Below, piece after piece: positions 58,119 to 64,000 of a stretch of 64,000 nt of DNA; positions within the stretch are counted from its first letter, which is position 1; each line of letters opens with the position of its first letter. The notes beneath the pieces are model-generated. The model ran no database searches. It was not told the origin of the DNA and worked only from the letters and a program-made list of their open reading frames with translations. The stretch spans positions 37,635,708 through 37,699,707 of the forward strand of contig CM023532.1 in the NCBI GenBank assembly GCA_013350335.1. The letters are read 5' to 3'. The translations under genes were made by a program, and so were the position numbers. This stretch comes from Chimonanthus salicifolius. Lineage: Eukaryota; Streptophyta; Magnoliopsida; Laurales; Calycanthaceae.

Positions 58119-58813
58119 GTTTTCTTGTAAAAATAAGTCATAAGTATTTAAATATTTAGGCAATTTTGTGCAAACAAATATAAAAAGATTTCATCTTTTA
58201 GAAAAATCATAGTTGTTAAGAAAATATGAACAAATATACATTTCTTAAAGGCATATTTTATTACAAACAATTTGTTGATCGAACAATGTAATGTTATCAT
58301 CTCTTCGAGTAATAGTCTTACTATGTTCATTGGATCCAAATAATTTTTCTTTTTTATCGTGGAGTATTGGACCTTTATGGATGACTGAATATAAAATATA
58401 ATTATAAATATTTAAAGATAATTTTAAAAAAAAAAATTAGTCATCCCTACTTGCAAAATCATGCATAGTTCTTATATAAAGTTTTACCTCTATCTGCTAA
58501 CTTTATCTTTTGATTTTTAATTTTTAAAAATTAATAGCTCATACTCATCAAAATTGAAAGGCCGGTATTATGTAGTTTGGATCATCGATTGACACTGAAA
58601 CTTTATATACTCCATATTCATTTAATCGCCTATCAAATGATCAGTCACAATCTATCTAATAATACATATTATTAGTGTGCCTTGCTAATTGAAAATAATG
58701 TAAAACCGAATCAAGTCAACTTGATTAGAAAGGATTTCAGATCAAGAAAACCGACAATTTTTTTTTTTTTTAAATTCAACCAAATTACTCCATTTAATTC
58801 AATTTTAAGTTTT
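58119..58813. other. Intergenic, nothing recognised
   Basis: AT-rich sequence, no coding frame of note. Confidence 0.4.
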
Positions 58814-58998
58814 TTTGAAACATGGGCATCTCCACTCCTACATTAGAAGTGAGACTAATCTTACGAACATATATAAACTTCCAATTCACTCACACACTCA
58901 TAAGTCGATGAGCAGAAACTCCATGAAGAGTGGTTTAAAGGGGTTTGAATGTGAATTGAACCTGACCTCCCGATCTTTTTGACCGTCAAACTAACTCC
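58814..58998 (-). mobile_element. tRNA-derived SINE, old copy
   Basis: On the minus strand, GGAGTTAGTTTGACGGTCAA (box A region) and CAGGTTCAATTCACATTC (box B region). The body shares gactaatcttacgaacatat with the family at 2035. T run at the left end. TSD not clear. Confidence 0.6.
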
Positions 58999-61317
58999 GT
59001 CTCAAATTTGAGTTCTCAAACACTTGGATGATAAATAAAGTATGTGATAATGATGGCTCTTATGGAGAGGAGTATTTGATTGGAACGTTTTGGCCTTGTT
59101 ATTGGGGATTGTCAAATTTCAACATTCCACTGTGTGTGTTTGTGGTGATCATTTGAGTATTGTGGGTTCGACAATTGATGAGTGGAGTTAGGCCCAAGTC
59201 ATTATCCATCAAACCCAATAGACTATATTGAGTTGTGTCTCCACTACATGGCATGGCATAGCATGGGGTGGTACATACATATTTCTCTCATAAATTTTCT
59301 TTTATCTTCATCATAAAATCACAGCAACATTAAATAAAACAGCCAATTTATGATAATTAATCTACCAAAATTTAAATTTAAATTATCAAATATTAATTTT
59401 AAATAATGGCAATAATAATGATATTTTAAATTTTAAACTATTATCGTTTGAAATCAAATGTGTCCATCATTTTTTTATCAGTGATGCAGAGATAAACTAT
59501 GGTACACTGCAAGAAAAACTCCTATTGTCAAACTCAAATAAAATTTATCGGTATCTAAGATAAATGAGAAATTAGGTGATAATATTTGAAATTCTCAATT
59601 TCGTAACATCAAAACCACATTTGAATATCTAAATGTCCGTTAAATAAGAATACAATTACATGAAAATGAAGCCCACAATATTCTAGATTTTCTGTAATTT
59701 TTTTGAAAAGAATAAAAAATAATAAAAAATCGCAAAAGAGAGAAAAGTACAATAGACACTTTAATGCTAAAACATTTTGGTTGGTAACCAGTGTCGGCAA
59801 CCGAATTTTTAATCCCTGTTGTCTCAGACTCCACCTTTCACCAAATGATGGTGCAAAAGGCTTTTTGCATGGGTAAGCAGAGGTCATGTTTTATCCACAA
59901 GACTCCAAAAAATGGATCCACAAAGATCTATACCTTCAAAATATCTTAATTTTTTTTGGATTTTCAATCGCTAGATATGCAAACACCAAATTTTTTTAAT
60001 AATTTTTAAAAATGATTTTGATTCATAAATCAAATTAACTCTCATAAGACAAAAAGCGACATTTTTGTCATTTATTTCTTGAGTTAGACCAGCAAGACTC
60101 TCTAATGAGATAATGACTTCCAATAATGAAATTAATTAGATAGATGATTACATAGATACAGAATATATAAAATTTAATTATCATTAATAATCCAAACCAT
60201 ATAATCTTGACCTTCAAACTTTTATGACTATAGAATATAGACCATTAATTTTTATAAGTTCAAAATCAAGAAAATAAGATAAAAATATAGAGGTGAAACT
60301 TCATACACAATATATTCATATGACCTCTTTACATCCCACCCAACTATATATTCTTGACCATAATATTAAGATCCCTAGCATTGTGACAGGCCCAAAGTCG
60401 GGCATAAATGTAACTTGGCTAGGGCTTTGGCTAACCCAAGTCTTAGCCATTTGGCAATAGACAGACGTAAAAAAATTATTCTTTTTCTAACAGTGATACA
60501 TAATAAAAAAAATTATATCATACTTTTTCGAAAAGAATTTTTATGAGATTTATAAGCGGAAAAAGCTTGTTGAAAAAAAAAAAATTCATGAGTCAAGTGA
60601 TCACCCTGAATGATACTAATACAGACTTAAACCAAGTAAAACTATAGAGCCATTCTATCTCTCTAAGAGTCATAAGTCTATTTATATTTCTTTGTTAAGC
60701 GCATTGAATCATTGAACTTTGCTCCAACCCATTAACAAGACTTTCAGTTCTCAGTAAAGTTTTTTTTACTAAAAATCATCATTTGTCAAAATCTCAATTA
60801 TCTGAGTCAACTTTTTAAGTTCTACTTCAGATACCAGTCTTTACCCAAATCGAAACGAAATTGAGTTGAGAAATTCAGCTTAGTTTTCCCCAGTTTTTCT
60901 GAAAACTCCTAGTTTTGGCTGAAGAGTTTAACCTGAAATCCAAGTAATTTATCAAGTTTTTAAACTACTGTTCCCAGGTATAAGGGCTGGGCAGGCCAAT
61001 CTAGTTGTGACTGAGATCTCAGACTACCAGTCTAGACTACGGCCCAAACAACAACACACATGAACCGCCTATATTTGATAAGGAAATGACAAGAAACACC
61101 ATTTTCAACCACCGATTTTTTCACATTTTTTCCACTTTTTGACAAATTTACAATTCGAGAAGTTGCCTTATGGATATATGACATGCATGGAAATGGAATT
61201 TGCAGGAAAGGGAGATCAAAAATGAAATTTGGGTTGCCAAGTACCTCAAGAAAATCCACAAACCACATGCTGGAAACCCACAGTGATTTTGTTCCCCAGT
61301 AGATCCACTGCTGCAGC
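58999..61317. other. Intergenic and EIN2 3' flank, no gene seen
   Basis: The EIN2 3' UTR should occupy the last few hundred bases before 61317. No confident poly(A) signal. The rest is AT-rich and featureless to the eye. Confidence 0.4.
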
Positions 61318-64000
61318 TTAAAGAGAGACGGGCACGGGAATCTTACGCAATCCTGGCCCACTTTCATGTGTCCCAAGTGACTTGCTAGAGAGGCGCCGCT
61401 TGTAGCGCTTTAGAACTGATGCTAAATTTTCTTTCCCTTTGGGGAAGGCAACATCTCCAGCTGCGGTGCCTGTTCGACCCTTGCGGCAGGAAATCGCAGC
61501 CTCAACATCCTTGATAAGATCAAGCAGCATGCTCGCACTTGTAGTTTGCTTCCTGCCCAATTTACCAGATGTAGATTGCAACCCATTAGGCAGTAGCAGG
61601 CCTGACCTCTTCACATGAGTAACTGGTATTTGCAGACAAGTGCAAGGAGCGATGGAAGGCCGCAACTTAGAAAATGCTGGCTCAAGAATTCCCTGATAAT
61701 GGTAAGATTCACACGGAACATTATGACTATGGAAAAAGATACAGTGGAGGAAAAAATTTACAAATGTTAAAAAATGAAGTAGAAGTAATGGTTAATATAA
61801 AATGATCACATGCAAGGGGTAATACCCATGCACTCTTACATGGAGCCAACTTCAGCCACAACATGGATATATTGGAAACTGGAAAGGTCTATCTACACAT
61901 ATATGACACCTACTGTGTTTTTTTCTTTTTTCTTTTTTATTTTTAGAAAAAAAGATGAGACTGAAAAATAACCTCAATTGGTTTAATTGAGCCATATTCC
62001 TTAAGCCTACAAATGTGGATGATGTTAAAATATTTTTAATCTTTAAAAATTGTGACCTTTAAAAACATGGCTTAATTGACACCAGAGGTTTAAAATTCGG
62101 TATTGGCCGATATTTTTCTCTCTTCTTTTTTTTTTACAAAAACGACCGATATCGATATGATACGGCCAAGATATCGGCCGATCCTGACTGACACAATCAA
62201 GATGATTCTTACTAAGCCCCTACATTCAAGTATAGCACTTTCCAATAGGCCCATTTCCATAGGTCAAACAGGCCCCACAAGGGTGTGCAGGTGCACACGT
62301 GACCATCTCATGGTTAATTTCAGATATTGCTAATCAACTTGGAAATAATTGTGGTGAAGCCCCATCTTATGTGAGCCCCTTGTACGTCAAAACTCTGGTA
62401 CACCCCTATGCACTCCTTGAGCAGCAAACTCATGAACAACACCCAAAACGAGGGTTCACGTGTGATTAGGGAAAAAATCTATCTTGATAGGGGCTTTCCA
62501 AAACAACAGCTCAAATGGTGATACTGAGAATGGGTTTGAAACCACAAAGATCAACAGTATATGGTTTTGAAGATCACAAAGATAAATGGTGTTTTAGGAC
62601 ATAGGTTTCAAGTTAATAAAATGACAAGTGTAACTCAAAATAGGGACAAATTGAGTGAGATCTAATCCACAATAAGAGGTACTGGTGCATGTAAGGAGGG
62701 ATGGGCAGTGAAGGAAATGGTGCCCAAGTAGAACCCATATGGCCTGGTGAGAAGGTGACTTACGTTGCACACTCATGCCCAAGTGACTTGTGTTGCACAC
62801 TCTTGCCCATGTAGGCTTCACCAGGGACCACAGGGATAGGATGACTGGAAAAGACTACTCCCATGGGGCCCCTACTAAAAATCAAGCTTAATAGATGATT
62901 CTAAAGACTACAAAGATCAGCAGTGGCCTAATAGGACATGGTTTTAATAAGAATGTCACTCAAAATGGGACCAATTGAGTGAGATCCAATTGATATGTGT
63001 GAGGAAAGATGGGGGTTGGTTGAGGTTTGGCCTGGTAAGCACTTGTGTGTATGTGTGAGGAAATATGGGGGTTGGTTGAGGTTTGGCCTGGTAAGCACTT
63101 GTGTGTATGTGTGAGGAAATATGGGGGTTGGTTGAGGTTTGGCCTGGTAAGCACTTGTGTGTATGTGTGAGGAAAGATGGGGTTGGTTGAGGTTTGGCCT
63201 GGTAAGCACTTGTATGTATGAGTGTCTGTGTGTGTGTAACAATGTTAGATGACTAGAATCAAACAATCTAGGCTAGTATTTGGCCATAGATTATCCTTAA
63301 GTGAGACCGACCAGACCAGCAGCCGATACAACAGAAACATGTGCCACAACAACTCAAAAATGGCTGTGATGCCTCTTGTCGGGCAAGGGGTTGTGTAAAT
63401 CGACCATATAAAACTCACCAATAGACGTGGAAGAAAGTATCTATCACTGAATAAAGCAGTTGCATCAGCCCCCCAAAAAAGAACACTAGTGCCATCTGCA
63501 GGTATTAGAGATTTACAAAGCAAAGCAAGAGGGAACAGATCATAATTAAAGCCTCTTTTTGCAGTCATTGCACCAGAAAACAGTACTGGAATTACCCAAG
63601 TGTGATATAGTCTAACCTGAAGACGATTGAGCACGTACGTATATTTTCCCCATAACTCTGGACGGCTCTCCATAAGACACAGCACCAAGACCCGATGAAT
63701 GCACCACACACCAAAGCTGAATATCAGAGCTCCATGCCAAATGCAGTTTTCTCCACAGTGAGGAACTGAAGAAGCCAGAAACTTGGTGAGACCTTCCTCA
63801 TCCACTGGTGACATAACAAACTTACACTCAGAAGACATATATGATGAGTCACCAATATTACTCAAGCCCCACTCTCTGGCTACTGATTCATACCGAAACC
63901 TCTCTGCTGCAGCTACCCGATCAATGAGCTCCTCATCAAACCCACCATTCTGTTGGAATAACCAATCTGCACCCTCCAAATTCAACAGCTTAATTATGCA
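61318..64000 (-). CDS. EIN2: EIN2 (ethylene insensitive 2), C-terminal two exons, 5' partial
   Basis: EIN2 is the ER-membrane, NRAMP-like central component of ethylene signalling; its cleaved C-terminal part moves to the nucleus. The exons here are 64000-63617 (128 codons, open at the window edge) and 61692-61318 (124 codons plus stop), joined in phase 0 (VLNRLQ to GILEPAFSK). Recognised family text: [99 protein letters not shown] near the end is the known nuclear localisation signal. The product ends KIPVPVSL. No breaks. The membrane domain and most of the C-terminal part lie outside the window. Confidence 0.95.
62083..62186. mobile_element. 104 bp MITE of the ATCGGCC family in the EIN2 intron
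   Basis: Starts CAGAGGTTTAAAATTCGG and ends CGGCCGATCCTG. Flanks attgacac (62075-62082) and actgacac (62187-62194) match at 7 of 8 bases. It holds tattggccgatat and aagatatcggccgat with T/A runs between. Confidence 0.7.
62994..63225. repeat. 56 bp minisatellite, about four copies, in the EIN2 intron
   Basis: Units start tatgtgtgaggaaagatggg at 62994, 63050, 63106 and 63162. All contain ggttgaggtttggcctggta and agcacttgtgtg. Copies differ by single bases only. The intron spans 61693-63616. A further pair of related gcccaagtgacttrygttgc segments lies at 62750-62810. Confidence 0.9.

Noticed and set aside
62994..63225. Regular repeats considered as a CRISPR-like array
   Set aside because: Units are adjoining 56 bp tandem copies without unique spacers, in a plant gene intron.
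63245..63616. Reading-through of the EIN2 exon after VLNRLQ
   Set aside because: The family continues [13 protein letters not shown] after VLNRLQ, which is found at 61692. The sequence after 63617 begins with a GT donor and has no family match.

Overview
The window is nuclear DNA of an angiosperm, most likely a woody dicot or magnoliid-type genome. The evidence is three plant gene families with GT-AG introns (a MOM1-like chromatin protein, phenylalanine ammonia-lyase, EIN2), AT-rich intergenic DNA and many plant transposon types. The species cannot be named from the sequence.

Region 1 (1-33.8 kb, + strand) is one very long MOM1-like (MORPHEUS' MOLECULE 1) locus. Thirteen exons can be traced from a PHD finger and chromodomain-like repeats, through a degenerate SNF2 ATPase, to coiled-coil and Pro/Gln-rich C-terminal parts. 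Twelve of the thirteen traced exons keep consensus splice borders, with one GC donor. The reading frame is broken by about eight frameshifts and one in-frame stop, while the PAL and EIN2 exons in the same window are open. I therefore call the copy a pseudogene, possibly a recent one.

Its introns carry most of the mobile DNA. The 13.8 kb intron (1448-15294) holds two tRNA-derived SINEs with target-site duplications (TSDs), L1-like LINE 3' ends, and a nest: a TRIM element (6218-13783) split by a Ty1/copia element (6323-13205, minus strand, TSD caata), itself split by a 1.16 kb TIR element that contains a ~200 bp near-perfect palindrome. The next intron (15445-20300) holds a LINE split by a non-autonomous Ty3-like element (16096-18823, TSD gtcag). 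Later introns hold two hAT-type elements and a probable solo LTR.

Region 2 (33.8-44.2 kb): a SINE, a MULE-like element with long terminal inverted repeats, then an intact two-exon PAL gene on the minus strand (38290-43341). PAL faces the MOM1-like locus tail to tail. Its promoter shows an AC-II element and a G-box, and a 5'-UTR intron is suspected.

Region 3 (44.2-61.3 kb) has no convincing gene. It holds SINEs, hAT-type MITEs rich in GGGTCGGGT, members of a second MITE family rich in ATCGGCCGATA, and microsatellites.

Region 4 (61.3-64.0 kb, minus strand) is the 3' end of EIN2: the last two coding exons with the conserved C-terminal end and nuclear localisation signal. The intron between them carries a 56 bp minisatellite and a small MITE. 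The gene continues past the window edge.

The three genes do not form an operon-like unit. PAL acts in phenylpropanoid synthesis, EIN2 in ethylene signalling, and MOM1-like proteins in transcriptional silencing. I see no clearly new biological system. The points most worth following are the MOM1-like decay pattern, the long palindrome, the nested elements and the small DNA-transposon families.
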